This document shows positions 54,726 to 63,877 of a stretch of DNA of 64,000 nt, piece by piece. The DNA is taken from contig NZ_JAINFK010000001.1 in the NCBI RefSeq assembly GCF_019966575.1, positions 62,001-126,000 of the forward strand. Reading direction: 5' to 3'. The stretch comes from Oricola cellulosilytica. GTDB lineage: Bacteria; Pseudomonadota; Alphaproteobacteria; Rhizobiales; Rhizobiaceae. Position 1 is the stretch's first letter; every line of letters starts with the position of its first letter. Below the pieces are notes generated by a model. That model was not told the origin of the DNA. It worked only from the letters and a program-made list of their open reading frames with translations, and did no database searches. A program made the position numbers and the translations under genes.

Positions 54726-56840
54726 ATGAGCACTGACAGAGCGACCAGAGCGGTGGCGGACCGCCGGTGGGAAACGGCGCTCGACATGGCACGCCTTGGC
54801 GTGTGGGACTGGAATCTGGTCGCCGGCGACTGCTTCTACTCGGCTTCATGGAAGCGAATGCTCGGATATGAGCCCGAGGAATTGCCGGATGATCCCGATC
54901 TTTGGCTTTCACTAATCCATCCCGATGACCGCGACCATGCCGTCGAAAGCGGCGAGCGCCACATCAAGGGCGAGACGGACGCGATCGACACCGAATTCCG
55001 GCTTCGCCACAAGAGCGGCGACTGGCGCTGGATCATTGACCGCGGGGGCATCATCGAACGCGACGCCGCTGGAACGCCGACGCGGATGATCGGCGTCCAG
55101 ACCGACATCACCAACCTCAAGAATGCGGAGCGGGAACTCGGAAACCTCAACGAACGCTTTCAACTGGCGCTCGATATCAGCGGAATCGGAATCTGGCATT
55201 TCGAGGTGGCATCCGGAAAAGTCTTCTGGGATGCCAGAATGCGCGAAATCTTTGGACTCGGTCCTGGCCCCGAGGAAGTCCCGCCCACCACTTGGCGGGA
55301 ACATCTGCACCAGGACGATGCCGCCGAGATCGAGCGCCGAACCGAAATGCAGGTCGGGGTCGAGGGCACCCTTCATCTGAGGTATCGCATCGTGCGCCCG
55401 GACGGGACTATCCGGCACATCGAGTCGCTGGCGCAGTACGTTGTTGGCGATGGCGGTCGGCTGGTCGGGGCGATCCGCGATGTCACCGAGGAGGAAGCGC
55501 GCCAGCGCGACCTCGCCTACGCCGCTCGTCATGATCCATTGACCGGGGTTCTGAACCGCGCGGCCTTCGACGAGGAAATCGGGCCCCGCATCGCAAAGGC
55601 GGCCGAGACTCCGTTCGCGCTGTTTTACATCGATCTAGACCACTTCAAGGGTCTCAACGACTTCGCAGGTCATGCCGCCGGCGATGCGGCGCTGAAATCC
55701 GTTACCCGGAATTTGCAGGCCGCCCTCCCCCCAACGGCGATAATCTGTCGGCTTGGCGGCGATGAATTCGCAGCGGTTGCAGAGGTGAGAAGCACAAAAG
55801 CGGCGGAGAGGATTGCCGCAGAGCTTCTGGAGGCGGTGCGCGAGAGCGAGACCGGAAGCAGCAATTGGAGGCACGGGCTCGCCGCCAGTATCGGCGTTCG
55901 CTACGTGGAAGACGCCGGTGTCCTCGCAACCGACCTTCTGGCACAGGCGGACGACGCCTGCTATGCGGCCAAATCCGCCGGCCGCAACGGATACGCGCTT
56001 GCCCAGGACATCGATGATCGTATTCGCAACCTGACCGCGGTGCGACTGGTGTCGGATATCGCGGATGCGATGGAAGAGAACCGGATCAAGCTCTTCGGCC
56101 AACAAATTCGCTCTATCGAGAGCCCGTGGACCCCACAAAGGCGCATCGAGGTGCTCGCGCGCCTTGTCGACGAATGTGGGAACGTGGTGTCACCTGCCCA
56201 TTTCATTCCGGCGGCCGAACGCTTCGGCATGGCGGCGACACTGGATCGCTGGATCTTCAGGCAGGCTCTGACGCAGTTCGAAGATTACCTTCGGGATGAT
56301 CAGGGCATGATGCTCGGCTTCAACCTTTCCGCGCAAACATTGAGCGCACCGGATCTCTGGAAGTTCGTACAGACGACCATGGAGGAGACCGGCGCGCGGG
56401 CCGAAAACATCGTTTTCGAGATTACGGAAACCGCCGCCGTAACGAATTTTCGCGTTGCCGAGCGCTTCGTTCGGACTGTCAGGAGGGCAGGTTGCAGGGT
56501 CGCGCTTGATGACTTCGGCGCCGGTCTAAGTTCGTTCGCCTATCTTCGCCGCTTCGCGGTCGACAGCGTGAAGATCGACGGAGCGTTCGTGCGCAATGTC
56601 GCGCGCAACAGGTTCGATCGAGCGATCGTTTCTTCGGTCGGCTGCATCGCGCGTGATTTGGGGTTCGACGTCATCGCCGAGAAGATAGAAGACCCGGCCG
56701 CCCTTCCGGTTCTTGGCGACCTCAATGTAAGCTTCGTCCAGGGATTTCTCCTGCACCAACCCGAACCGCTCGAGGATATCGCGCGGCGCGAATGGGCAAA
56801 GATTTCTCCCCCATCCCGCCGTAAGGTCCAACAACGGTAG
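54726..56840 (+). CDS. PAS-PAS-GGDEF-EAL cyclic-di-GMP regulator
   Basis: A 704-residue cytoplasmic signalling protein. PAS/PAC 1 is at about 15-140 (ARLGVWDWNLVAG, then LSLIHPDDRDHAVE), PAS/PAC 2 at about 145-265, GGDEF at about 270-430 (HDPLTGVLNRAAFDEEI, RLGGDEFAAV with an intact GGDEF), and EAL at about 450-695. In the EAL domain the signature is EVLARLVDECG, the loop is LALDDFGAGLSSF-like (VALDDFGAGLSSFAYLRRF), and IAEKIED keeps a Glu. Key residues are mostly preserved, so either or both activities may remain. No transmembrane helix is seen. It precedes two receiver proteins. Confidence 0.92.
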   Translation: MSTDRATRAVADRRWETALDMARLGVWDWNLVAGDCFYSASWKRMLGYEPEELPDDPDLWLSLIHPDDRDHAVESGERHIKGETDAIDTEFRLRHKSGDWRWIIDRGGIIERDAAGTPTRMIGVQTDITNLKNAERELGNLNERFQLALDISGIGIWHFEVASGKVFWDARMREIFGLGPGPEEVPPTTWREHLHQDDAAEIERRTEMQVGVEGTLHLRYRIVRPDGTIRHIESLAQYVVGDGGRLVGAIRDVTEEEARQRDLAYAARHDPLTGVLNRAAFDEEIGPRIAKAAETPFALFYIDLDHFKGLNDFAGHAAGDAALKSVTRNLQAALPPTAIICRLGGDEFAAVAEVRSTKAAERIAAELLEAVRESETGSSNWRHGLAASIGVRYVEDAGVLATDLLAQADDACYAAKSAGRNGYALAQDIDDRIRNLTAVRLVSDIADAMEENRIKLFGQQIRSIESPWTPQRRIEVLARLVDECGNVVSPAHFIPAAERFGMAATLDRWIFRQALTQFEDYLRDDQGMMLGFNLSAQTLSAPDLWKFVQTTMEETGARAENIVFEITETAAVTNFRVAERFVRTVRRAGCRVALDDFGAGLSSFAYLRRFAVDSVKIDGAFVRNVARNRFDRAIVSSVGCIARDLGFDVIAEKIEDPAALPVLGDLNVSFVQGFLLHQPEPLEDIARREWAKISPPSRRKVQQR

Positions 56841-56973
56841 ATGATTGCGGGTGGAATCACCCACCACCCTCCGCTGTGCACCTCGCAAAAATTGCATTAT
56901 TGCAGTTAGAATGGACACGGAGCATTACTGATTCGTATTTTAGCGGGTCGGTTGGAAGGCGAGGAAAGCGGAA

Positions 56974-57351
56974 ATGGCAACGGTTCTTGTTGTCGACGAC
57001 GATCAATTCGACCGGTCGCTGATCGTAAGGAACCTGATGCGCGTGTTGCCTGACGCCGACATTGTGGAAGTCTCCGACAGCGGCAAGGCGGTACAGGTGT
57101 TTCAGGACAAGAAGCCGAAACTCGCAGTCCTGGATATCAGGATGCCCGCTCCCGACGGTTTCGACGTGTTGAGCGAAATACGAGCCAATCCCGAGTATGA
57201 CGGTTGCAGCGTCATTATGCTGTCGGGTTCCACCAGCGCGAATGATGTTCAAAGATCGCGTAATCTTGGGGCCAATGACTACGAGGTGAAGCCCGATTCA
57301 CTTGGCGGATATCGGGAATTGGCCGAAAAACTGGCCAGCAACTGGCTCTAA
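56974..57351 (+). CDS. stand-alone response regulator receiver protein
   Basis: A 125-residue single REC domain: acidic pocket VVDDDQ at 7-11, phosphoacceptor Asp54 (AVLDIRMPAP), conserved Ser in VIMLSGSTSAN and Lys in YEVKPDSLGG. There is no output domain, as in CheY-like or phosphorelay intermediates. It follows the PAS-GGDEF-EAL gene by 133 bp and precedes a second REC-like gene by 288 bp; the gap between the two REC genes shows no gene. The cognate kinase is not in the window. Confidence 0.87.
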   Translation: MATVLVVDDDQFDRSLIVRNLMRVLPDADIVEVSDSGKAVQVFQDKKPKLAVLDIRMPAPDGFDVLSEIRANPEYDGCSVIMLSGSTSANDVQRSRNLGANDYEVKPDSLGGYRELAEKLASNWL

Positions 57352-57639
57352 AGACTTCAGTCGACCACGGCCCCGTCGACGACGCTAGACAGGAAGCTGC
57401 AGAAGTCATCCATGCCCTGCAAAGGGCGCAATCCACGGCCCAGGATCTTCTGCCTGTTAACTAAATATTAACCATCCCAACTGGAAAGATTATTTCCGGA
57501 ATAAGTCAACATCGGTGGTGAACCAGTAGCAGTGTAGCCTTTCGTGATCTGTCCTGGCGTGTCGCTCAGTCCTTCGCGAATCTCGTAAGCTTTTTCTCGA
57601 GTTTTCGAAACGGAACCGCTTGTAGCGGGGGAGGTCCGA

Positions 57640-58011
57640 ATGCCCACGATCCTGTTGATCGACGACGACGAGAACATGCACAAGATATTCCGGTGCTATT
57701 GCCGGATGGGCGGCCGCACCGACTACGAGATCGTCGGAGTAAAGACGCTCGAGGCCGGCCTGCATGTAATGCGGCAAACGACACTGGATGCGGTGTTGCT
57801 GGACAACCGGCTACAACCGTTTAGTGATATCCGGGAGACCCTGCCGCATATCACGAGCGAAATCGGATCGGCCAAGCTCTACGTGATATCGGCCCATATC
57901 GATGAACCGTATCTCTCGGGCCGGGAAATTCCCGGCGTCGACAAGGTCATCGACAAGTTCGAGCTGCGTAACGAGATCACGGGCGGCGTGCTCAATCTAC
58001 AGGCGGCGTGA
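57640..58011 (+). CDS. divergent stand-alone response regulator receiver protein
   Basis: A 123-residue REC-like domain starting MPTILLIDDDENMHKIFRCY. It retains the acidic pocket, Asp55 (AVLLDNRLQPF), a Ser (YVISAHIDEP) and a Lys (KVIDKFEL), but the rest diverges from the CheY pattern. A strong ribosome-binding site (GGGGGAGG) precedes the ATG. It is the second stand-alone receiver in this cluster; the partner kinase is unknown. Confidence 0.78.
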   Translation: MPTILLIDDDENMHKIFRCYCRMGGRTDYEIVGVKTLEAGLHVMRQTTLDAVLLDNRLQPFSDIRETLPHITSEIGSAKLYVISAHIDEPYLSGREIPGVDKVIDKFELRNEITGGVLNLQAA

Positions 58012-58200
58012 AGCTTCATACACCGCTACCATAACAACTGGACGCGGCGCTCGGGAAGCGTTCCGGTCTCCATTCCATGAGTGCAATCGACGCACGGCCA
58101 CGCACTTCCGTCGTTACAACTTTCGTCAAATTGCCATCCAAACAATGACAAGTCCTTCAGCGCTGGGAGGCTATCGCACTCCCAAAGAAGGAGTCTGTAA

Positions 58201-58719
58201 ATGAGTACGATTTCATCGCTTTCGAGCGGCATCGGCCTTGGAGGCAGCAGTAGCAGCAGTGGTTCGTCGTCATCGGCAGAGGAGACGCAGAGCGAAAGTA
58301 CGGCCGCAAGCGGAACGAGCACGCAGGGTGGATCAAGCCAGAGCGGCTCCACTTCAAGCACCGGCAGTTCGCCATATGGCGCCGGCCAGACGTCCGGATA
58401 TTCGGATTCGCAATCCGGTGACCAAAGCGGCTTTGGGCAGTCCGCGTCCACCTCGAGCGAGTCCCCACGGTCGGCCGTCGCGAGGTCTGCCCCTGAATTG
58501 AACGAGCCTGCTTCGGAGCCCGGCACGTTGGCCGATGAAGCTAACCTTCGAGAGGCGGCCATCAAGGCTCAGCGTGACCTCATCAGTGAGCAAGCGCTTG
58601 CGAAGGTTGCCACCAGCGACGTCGCCATCACGATCCTGACAGGTGGCGAGAGCCAGCCTGCCGATCCAGTTGCGGAGGATATCACCGCAATCGCGGCCGG
58701 TTACCGCAAGTCGTACTAA
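58201..58719 (+). CDS. Ser/Gly/Thr-rich low-complexity protein, hypothetical
   Basis: A 172-residue protein. The first ~100 residues are a Ser/Gly/Thr/Gln-rich tract (SSSSSGSSSSAEETQSESTA; QGGSSQSGSTSSTGSSPYGA), likely disordered. The C-terminal ~70 are ordinary (ADEANLREAAIKAQRDLISE; ATSDVAITILTGGESQ). No signal peptide is seen and no family is recognised. AAGGAG sits 9 bp before the ATG. It is codirectional with the receiver genes, 190 bp after the second. Confidence 0.65.
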   Translation: MSTISSLSSGIGLGGSSSSSGSSSSAEETQSESTAASGTSTQGGSSQSGSTSSTGSSPYGAGQTSGYSDSQSGDQSGFGQSASTSSESPRSAVARSAPELNEPASEPGTLADEANLREAAIKAQRDLISEQALAKVATSDVAITILTGGESQPADPVAEDITAIAAGYRKSY

Positions 58720-58950
58720 CGCCCATCAGGGGCGGGATAGCGAGCACTACGCGTCTTGGCCTCGCCCCTGATAGCCTTTCTCCCTTCCTCCGGGTTTCCG
58801 CTTTCAGGTGTAGGCCGATTCCTCGACGGATCAACACGCGATACCCGATCGATCCGGCACGGGCTCGAAAGGGTCAGCTATGGGAGCGCGGCGATTGCCG
58901 CCAGCGGATCGCGTGTTATGGTCCGGGTCTCACGATAGGGAGAGAAAGCC

Positions 58951-59850
58951 ATGCTGCCGTTGTTCGAGATGCTGGCGAACGCCCAGAACGGAGAGGCGAT
59001 CCGCCGTGTCGCGGAGCAATACGCGCTTTCGCAGAAGCAGGCTGAGGAGGCACTGGCCGCGCTGATGCCGGCATTCTCGGCCGGCCTCAAGCGCAATGTT
59101 TCCGATCCAACGGGGCTAGCCAGTTTTCTGCAAGCTCTATCGGGCGGACACCATGCACGCTACTTCGAGGATATGGGCCGAGCCTTCTCGCCGGCGGGGA
59201 TCGAGGAAGGCAACGGCATCCTCGGCCACCTTTTCGGGTCGAAGGACGTCAGCCGCGCGGTGGCGGCACAGGCGGCGCAAATGACAGGGATCGGCCAGGA
59301 GGTTCTCAAACAAATGCTTCCGGCCGTTGCCGCGGCCATGATGGGCGGTCTCTACAAGCAGTCGACGGGCCAGATGGCCGGGGCGCCATCGCCTTCAGGG
59401 GGAATGACCAACCCGCTCGGTCAGCTGATGGAGCAGATGACCGCCTGGCAGAACGCCATGACGGCGGCATCGAAACCGCAACCGGAGCGGCGCACCACCA
59501 GTCCCCTCGACAATCCGTTCGGACAGATGATGGAGCAGATGTTCGGAAACGGCGGCAGGCAAGAGGGTCAGCCTGGCGCCGGATTCAATCCTATGGGTGC
59601 GGACAACCCGCTGGGCAAGATTTTCGAGGACATGCTGAAGGGCGGGTTCGGCCATGTCCAGCAGCCCGGCGCGGAGCCGCCGCGCTCCACGCCGGAACCG
59701 GAATCGCCGCCCGAGAAGAGCGGCAATCCGTATGGCGAATTGTTCGGTGAGATGCTGGAGGCCGGGCGCAAGTCGCAGGAACAATACCAGCGTTCGATGG
59801 AGTCGATCTTCGACCAATATCTGGTGGGCATGAAGAAACGGCCGGACTGA
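58951..59850 (+). CDS. DUF937 domain-containing protein
   Basis: A 299-residue protein whose N-terminal half matches DUF937 (MLPLFEMLANAQNGEAIRRV; SQKQAEEALAALMPAFSAGL; FGSKDVSRAVAAQAAQMTGI), followed by a Gly/Pro/Met/Gln-rich C-terminus with repeated short units (NPLGQLMEQMTAW; NPFGQMMEQMFGN; NPLGKIFEDMLKG; NPYGELFGEMLEA). DUF937 proteins are uncharacterised and often of low complexity. The repeated NPxGxxxEQM units resemble an imperfect internal repeat of about 40-60 residues. Confidence 0.85.
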   Translation: MLPLFEMLANAQNGEAIRRVAEQYALSQKQAEEALAALMPAFSAGLKRNVSDPTGLASFLQALSGGHHARYFEDMGRAFSPAGIEEGNGILGHLFGSKDVSRAVAAQAAQMTGIGQEVLKQMLPAVAAAMMGGLYKQSTGQMAGAPSPSGGMTNPLGQLMEQMTAWQNAMTAASKPQPERRTTSPLDNPFGQMMEQMFGNGGRQEGQPGAGFNPMGADNPLGKIFEDMLKGGFGHVQQPGAEPPRSTPEPESPPEKSGNPYGELFGEMLEAGRKSQEQYQRSMESIFDQYLVGMKKRPD

Positions 59851-59910
59851 GCTTCATCGTCCACGACCGAATCTGATCGTTGGCCGCCACAGCCGAAATC
59901 CCGTACGCAA

Positions 59911-60297
59911 TCAGCTTCCCTTCGGCGTGACGATCTGCGGCGCGCCGGTTGCCATATTCGTTGCGACATGAGGTAGCCCGGCAGACTTCCAGCCGCCGAA
60001 CCCACCCTCCATTTGGGCGATGCGATCGAAGCCGCTCTCGAGAGCCATCATCGCGACCCTGCGGGACCGCGCGCCAGAGCCGCAATAGAAAACGACCGGC
60101 TTCGCGTCGTTTTCCGGCAGGTTCTCGGCCTTGAAAAACGACATGGGCGCCAGCATCGCACCCTCGACATGCTCGAACATGAATTCCGCCGGCGTGCGGA
60201 CGTCGACGAGGACAATCTTGCCGTTCGCGTAGGCGTCGGCGACTTCCTGCGGTGTCCAGGTGTCGAGTACGCCGTGTTCGGTTTCTTCAGTGTTCAT
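59911..60297 (-). CDS. rhodanese-like domain protein
   Basis: A 128-residue single-domain rhodanese with the active-site loop YCGSGARS (catalytic Cys72) and the fold markers VLVDVRTPAEFMFEHVEGAM and GGFGGWKSAGLP. It would move sulfane sulfur between thiol carriers. The start ATG is at 60297; its frame runs on upstream within the MBL gene, but that is not family-like. It lies 19 bp after the MBL gene stop and is almost certainly co-transcribed with it. Confidence 0.9.
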   Translation of the reverse strand: MNTEETEHGVLDTWTPQEVADAYANGKIVLVDVRTPAEFMFEHVEGAMLAPMSFFKAENLPENDAKPVVFYCGSGARSRRVAMMALESGFDRIAQMEGGFGGWKSAGLPHVATNMATGAPQIVTPKGS

Positions 60298-60316
60298 CAG
60301 GTTTCCTTTTAGCGGG

Positions 60317-61210
60317 TCACAAACGGTTGAGCGGAATGCGCAGATAGCTGTGGCCGTCAGCCTCGGTCTCCGGCAGCCGGCCTCCCCGCAGGTTGACCTG
60401 CAGTGCATGCAGCATGCGGTCGGGCAGCGGGAGCGTCGCGTCGCGCTTTTCGCGCAACGCCACGAACTCCGCCTCCGAGACGCCGCCGCCAATATGAACG
60501 TTGCCGTCCCGGTGTTCGGAAACGGTTGCTTCCCAAGCTGCCTCGTCACGATTGTCGTTGCCGTAGTCGTGGCCGACGAAAAGGCGTGTTTCGTCGGGCA
60601 GCGCCAGCAGGGACTGGAGGGACGAATAAAGCTCGCGTGCCGAGCCGCCCGGAAAGTCGCAACGCGCCGTACCTGTGTCGACATGCATAAACGTGTCGTT
60701 GACGAAGGCGGCATCGCCGATCACGTAGGTCACGGAGCCGAGCGTATGGCCTGGCGTCAGCATGACCCTGATGCCAAGAGTGCCGAATTCCAGTTCTTCG
60801 CCCTCGGCGACCAACCGGTCGAAATGGCTATCGACATCGAAGGCATTTTGCTGGTGATAGAGGTCGCGCCAGAGATCGGCGATGTCGCGTGCCTTCTCCC
60901 CAATTGCCGCGGGTGCATTCAGCTTCTCGCGTAGATAAGACGACGCCATGAAGTGATCGGCGTGCGGATGAGTATCCAGAATCCATGCAACGGACAATCC
61001 CTTCTTCTCGACGAAAGACAGGATCTCGTCCACTGACTCCGTCGATGTCCGCGCATTGGCCGGTTCGAAATCGAGAACCGCATCGATGATGACGCACGTG
61101 TCGCTTTGGGGATCGGCGGCGACATATTGGATACTACCCGTCGCCTCGTCGTAAAATCCGGTAACTTCCGGAGATCCGTTTCCGCGCGATGGGCTTGTCT
61201 TTGTCAGCAT
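60317..61210 (-). CDS. MBL-fold hydrolase, persulfide dioxygenase-like
   Basis: A 297-residue metallo-beta-lactamase-fold protein: THPHADH at 80-86, the later H of [16 protein letters not shown], an Asp in [20 protein letters not shown], and a terminal GHDYGND. These are the features of ETHE1/Blh-type persulfide dioxygenases, which oxidise glutathione persulfide to sulfite. The ATG at 61210 has GGAG 6-10 bp upstream and lies after an AT-rich dyad; the longer frame begins at 61231, inside that dyad. The rhodanese follows in the same operon. Confidence 0.9.
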   Translation of the reverse strand: MLTKTSPSRGNGSPEVTGFYDEATGSIQYVAADPQSDTCVIIDAVLDFEPANARTSTESVDEILSFVEKKGLSVAWILDTHPHADHFMASSYLREKLNAPAAIGEKARDIADLWRDLYHQQNAFDVDSHFDRLVAEGEELEFGTLGIRVMLTPGHTLGSVTYVIGDAAFVNDTFMHVDTGTARCDFPGGSARELYSSLQSLLALPDETRLFVGHDYGNDNRDEAAWEATVSEHRDGNVHIGGGVSEAEFVALREKRDATLPLPDRMLHALQVNLRGGRLPETEADGHSYLRIPLNRL

Positions 61211-61224
61211 GTCTCGCTCCAAAA

Positions 61225-61248
61225 CATTCAATATCTGCTATATGAATG
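61225..61248. promoter_or_regulatory. AT-rich dyad upstream of the persulfide dioxygenase-like gene
   Basis: CATTCA at 61225-61230 and TGAATG at 61243-61248 form an inverted repeat around ATATCTGCTATA, covering the likely -10 region of the MBL gene. AT-rich dyads of this kind at such promoters are bound by ArsR-family persulfide sensors (BigR/SqrR type) in related bacteria. No such regulator gene is adjacent. The sequence supports the dyad; the protein is inference. Confidence 0.5.
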
Positions 61249-61328
61249 GCGCGGTAGCAAATTCGTTCCTGCGCTTCAGGACGAATGCCGCGCTTGACCG
61301 CGCACCGGCCATTGGCGTTATTGGCGCA

Positions 61329-62903
61329 ATGTCAATTCCGCCCGGCCGATCCGATTCTGTGCGCTCGAACATCGCCGAATATTCGGTTTCCGAGATTTCG
61401 TTCGCCATCAAGCGCACGGTCGAGGACAGGTTCGAGCGCGTGCGGGTGCGGGGCGAGGTTTCCGGTTATCGCGGGCCTCACTCCTCGGGTCATGCTTATT
61501 TCACTCTGAAAGATGACAAGGCGCGGATCGACGCCGTCATCTGGCGGGGGGCGTTTTCCAAGCTCGCGTTCAAGCCTGAGGAAGGGCTGGAGGTGATCGC
61601 GACGGGCAAGCTGACCACTTATCCCGGCTCGTCGAAATACCAGATCGTCATCGACAATATCGAGCCGGCCGGTGCCGGCGCTCTGATGGCACTGCTTGAA
61701 GAGCGGCGCAGGAAGCTTGCCGCGGAGGGGCTGTTCGACACGTCGCGCAAGCAGCTTCTTCCCTATCTGCCGCGCGTGATCGGAGTGGTGACGTCGCCGA
61801 CCGGCGCAGTCATCCGCGACATCATGCACCGCATCAACGATCGCTTCCCGCTGCATGTCATCGTCTGGCCTGTTCGGGTGCAGGGCGAGACTTCGGCAAC
61901 CGAGGTAGCGGCGGCGATCGAAGGTTTCAACGCGTTTGACGGTTCCGGCGGATTGCCGAAACCGGACATTCTGATCGTCGCCCGCGGGGGCGGCAGCCTT
62001 GAGGATCTCTGGGGGTTCAATGAGGAAATCGTCGTGCGCGCGGCGGCAAACTCAATGATTCCGCTGATTTCGGCCGTGGGACACGAGACCGACTGGACCC
62101 TGATCGACAATGCCGCCGACGCGCGTGCGCCGACACCGACCGGGGCAGCAGAGATTGCCATTCCTGTGAAGGCGGAACTGCAGGCCCTCACCGCGCAACT
62201 CGGTGCGCGCCTCGGCAGCGGGATCGGGCGGCTGGCGGACCGCAAGCGCGAGGCATTGCGCGCCGCGCGGCGCGGCATGCCGGCACCCGACGGCCTGCTT
62301 GCCATGCCCCGCCAGCGGTTTGATGCCGCGGAATTTCGGCTCGGCCACGGACTGAAAGCCGGTGTCACCGCCCGGCGCAATGCTTACGGCCTTCTTGCGA
62401 ACAGACTCTCGCCGAATTGCCTGACCGCGCTTCTCGACCGCGACCGCTCGGCCTTCAGGCAGCAGGCGCGCGATCTTCCGCGGGCGCTGGAAAATGTCGT
62501 GAGCCGGAAACGCGAGGCGCTTTCGTCGCGCGCGTCGCGCCTCTCGATCGCCGGGGTGGAGCGCCAGAGCCGGAACGCTGGCGAACGGCTGTCGATGCTG
62601 TCGTCACGCCTCATTCGCGCAATCGAAAACCGGCTCGTCACGGTCAGAGGCGGGCTGGAGCAAAAGGAACGGCTTTTGAAGAGCCTGTCCTATGAGGCGG
62701 TGCTGGAACGCGGTTTCGCCCTCGTTCGCGACGAGGCCGGCGTCCCTCTCAAGCGGGCCGCGGATGTGAAGAAAGGCTCGGCGCTGGTCATCGAGTTCGC
62801 CGGACGGCAGACGATCGACGTCGTCGCAACGGAACACGGCAAGAAGCCGGCGAACCGGACTTCCGGTCCAAGGAAGCCGCCACAGCAGGGGGATCTCTTC
62901 TGA
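61329..62903 (+). CDS. xseA: exodeoxyribonuclease VII large subunit
   Basis: XseA, with XseB, degrades single-stranded DNA to short oligonucleotides. The 524-residue protein has an N-terminal OB fold ([40 protein letters not shown]) and the catalytic core with [20 protein letters not shown] and [20 protein letters not shown]. The C-terminal helical part has many Arg/Leu residues. The ATG at 61329 ([20 protein letters not shown]) is used instead of the longer upstream frame. tRNA-His follows 22 bp later on the opposite strand. Confidence 0.95.
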   Translation: MSIPPGRSDSVRSNIAEYSVSEISFAIKRTVEDRFERVRVRGEVSGYRGPHSSGHAYFTLKDDKARIDAVIWRGAFSKLAFKPEEGLEVIATGKLTTYPGSSKYQIVIDNIEPAGAGALMALLEERRRKLAAEGLFDTSRKQLLPYLPRVIGVVTSPTGAVIRDIMHRINDRFPLHVIVWPVRVQGETSATEVAAAIEGFNAFDGSGGLPKPDILIVARGGGSLEDLWGFNEEIVVRAAANSMIPLISAVGHETDWTLIDNAADARAPTPTGAAEIAIPVKAELQALTAQLGARLGSGIGRLADRKREALRAARRGMPAPDGLLAMPRQRFDAAEFRLGHGLKAGVTARRNAYGLLANRLSPNCLTALLDRDRSAFRQQARDLPRALENVVSRKREALSSRASRLSIAGVERQSRNAGERLSMLSSRLIRAIENRLVTVRGGLEQKERLLKSLSYEAVLERGFALVRDEAGVPLKRAADVKKGSALVIEFAGRQTIDVVATEHGKKPANRTSGPRKPPQQGDLF

Positions 62904-62925
62904 CGGGGTTCAAGTCCGCTGAAAA

Positions 62926-63002
62926 TGGTACGAGCGGGTGGATTTGAACCACCGACCTCTGGAGCCACAATCCAGCGCTCTAACCAACTGAGCTACGCCC
63001 GC
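62926..63002 (-). tRNA. tRNA-His (anticodon GUG) lacking encoded G-1
   Basis: The - strand folds into a cloverleaf: acceptor GCGGGCG paired with CGCTCGT (two G-U pairs), D arm with GCTC/GAGC, anticodon arm CTGGA-TTGTGGC-TCCAG giving anticodon GTG, and TpsiC arm GGTGG-TTCAAAT-CCACC. The discriminator is A73 followed by encoded CCA. The base before G1 is T, so the usual G-1:C73 pair is absent, as is known for many Alphaproteobacteria. This pairs with the divergent HisRS at 33-35 kb. Confidence 0.95.
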
Positions 63003-63093
63003 ACACAGCGATGGTGCAAGCGCACGCATACCGGTCATCAAATGAATTTGCAAGACCGTCTGAAGCCGGGTTTCACGGCTGCAGAACCGAAAA

Positions 63094-63121
63094 CGAAAAA
63101 GGCCGGAATCAATCCGGCCTT
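63094..63121 (-). terminator. intrinsic terminator of the phasin gene
   Basis: On the - strand, AAGGCCGGA and TCCGGCCTT form a perfect 9-bp stem with a five-base loop, followed by TTTTTCG. It lies about 65 bp after the phasin stop. The stem-loop plus T-run is a clear Rho-independent terminator. Confidence 0.88.
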
Positions 63122-63186
63122 CTCGTCATGCGCAGCACCGCGGGGAGGAGCGCGGCGGCGCAACACTTTGGTTGGGCTTGGCCCGA

Positions 63187-63648
63187 TCAGGCAGCTTTGA
63201 CGTTGGCGACGGCCTTCTCGGTCGCAGCCTTGGCCGGCGCAGAAACGGCTTCGAAGGCGTCCTTGGAAACGTTCTGCAGTTCCTTGGCCTGGTCGACAGC
63301 CTGCTCAGCCTGCTTGCGCACGAAAGCGCCCTGGACTTCGAAAGCCTCGGAAACGGACTTTACGCCGAGAAGCTTTTCGAGGTGCGAGAAGCCGGCTTCG
63401 GCATTAGCGCGCATGATGTTGATGGCGGTCAACGACAGCTTCCTGCTATGGTCCTGAGCGGACTCGACGGTGGTTTCGACGGTCTTCTGGGCGTCCTCAA
63501 TCGAGGCCTTCATCTGGTCGTATGCCTCCTTCGACTTCGTCATACCCTGCTCGGCAAAGGTGCGGAACTGGTCGGCGAACGGAGCGGTGTCCATTGCCGG
63601 AAATGCGAAGACGTCAGCGGTATTGGTTTTCGTGGTAGTCTTAGCCAT
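63187..63648 (-). CDS. phasin family protein
   Basis: A 153-residue phasin, coating polyhydroxyalkanoate granules. It is helical and rich in Ala/Lys/Gln/Glu (QFRTFAEQGMTKSKEAYDQM, KASIEDAQKTVETTVESAQD, HSRKLSLTAINIMRANAEAG, VRKQAEQAVDQAKELQNVSK), with no signal peptide or Cys. GGAG lies 8 bp before the ATG. A long palindrome upstream suggests control by a PhaR-type repressor. Confidence 0.9.
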   Translation of the reverse strand: MAKTTTKTNTADVFAFPAMDTAPFADQFRTFAEQGMTKSKEAYDQMKASIEDAQKTVETTVESAQDHSRKLSLTAINIMRANAEAGFSHLEKLLGVKSVSEAFEVQGAFVRKQAEQAVDQAKELQNVSKDAFEAVSAPAKAATEKAVANVKAA

Positions 63649-63697
63649 TTTGTAACTCCATCGGTGTTTGTGAGCTGCACCCTATATAGCACGATTT

Positions 63698-63730
63698 TTG
63701 TGCATTGCAACATTTTGTTGCGTTGCACAA
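63698..63730. promoter_or_regulatory. 33-bp near-perfect palindrome, probable PhaR operator of the phasin gene
   Basis: TTGTGCATTGCAACA at 63698-63712 and TGTTGCGTTGCACAA at 63716-63730 are inverted copies with two mismatches around TTT. Each arm holds a TGC-N3-GCA unit, the type of site recognised by PhaR/AniA, the regulator of phasin genes in Alphaproteobacteria. It overlaps a plausible - strand promoter (TTGCAA, 16 bp, TATATA). Upstream bases to the right repeat TTGCATGGCTTGCATGC. Confidence 0.7.
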
Positions 63731-63877
63731 TTTGCATGGCTTGCATGCGCGGATCCGTTAACTACAGATGTAAGATGGTTCGGCGGTTTTTCCCGTTCCG
63801 CTGGACGTGCGCGCGCCGAGATGGCAATTAATTTTTCGTTAACTTGCGGCCTTCCGGTCGGCGCTTGAGAAATAAGT

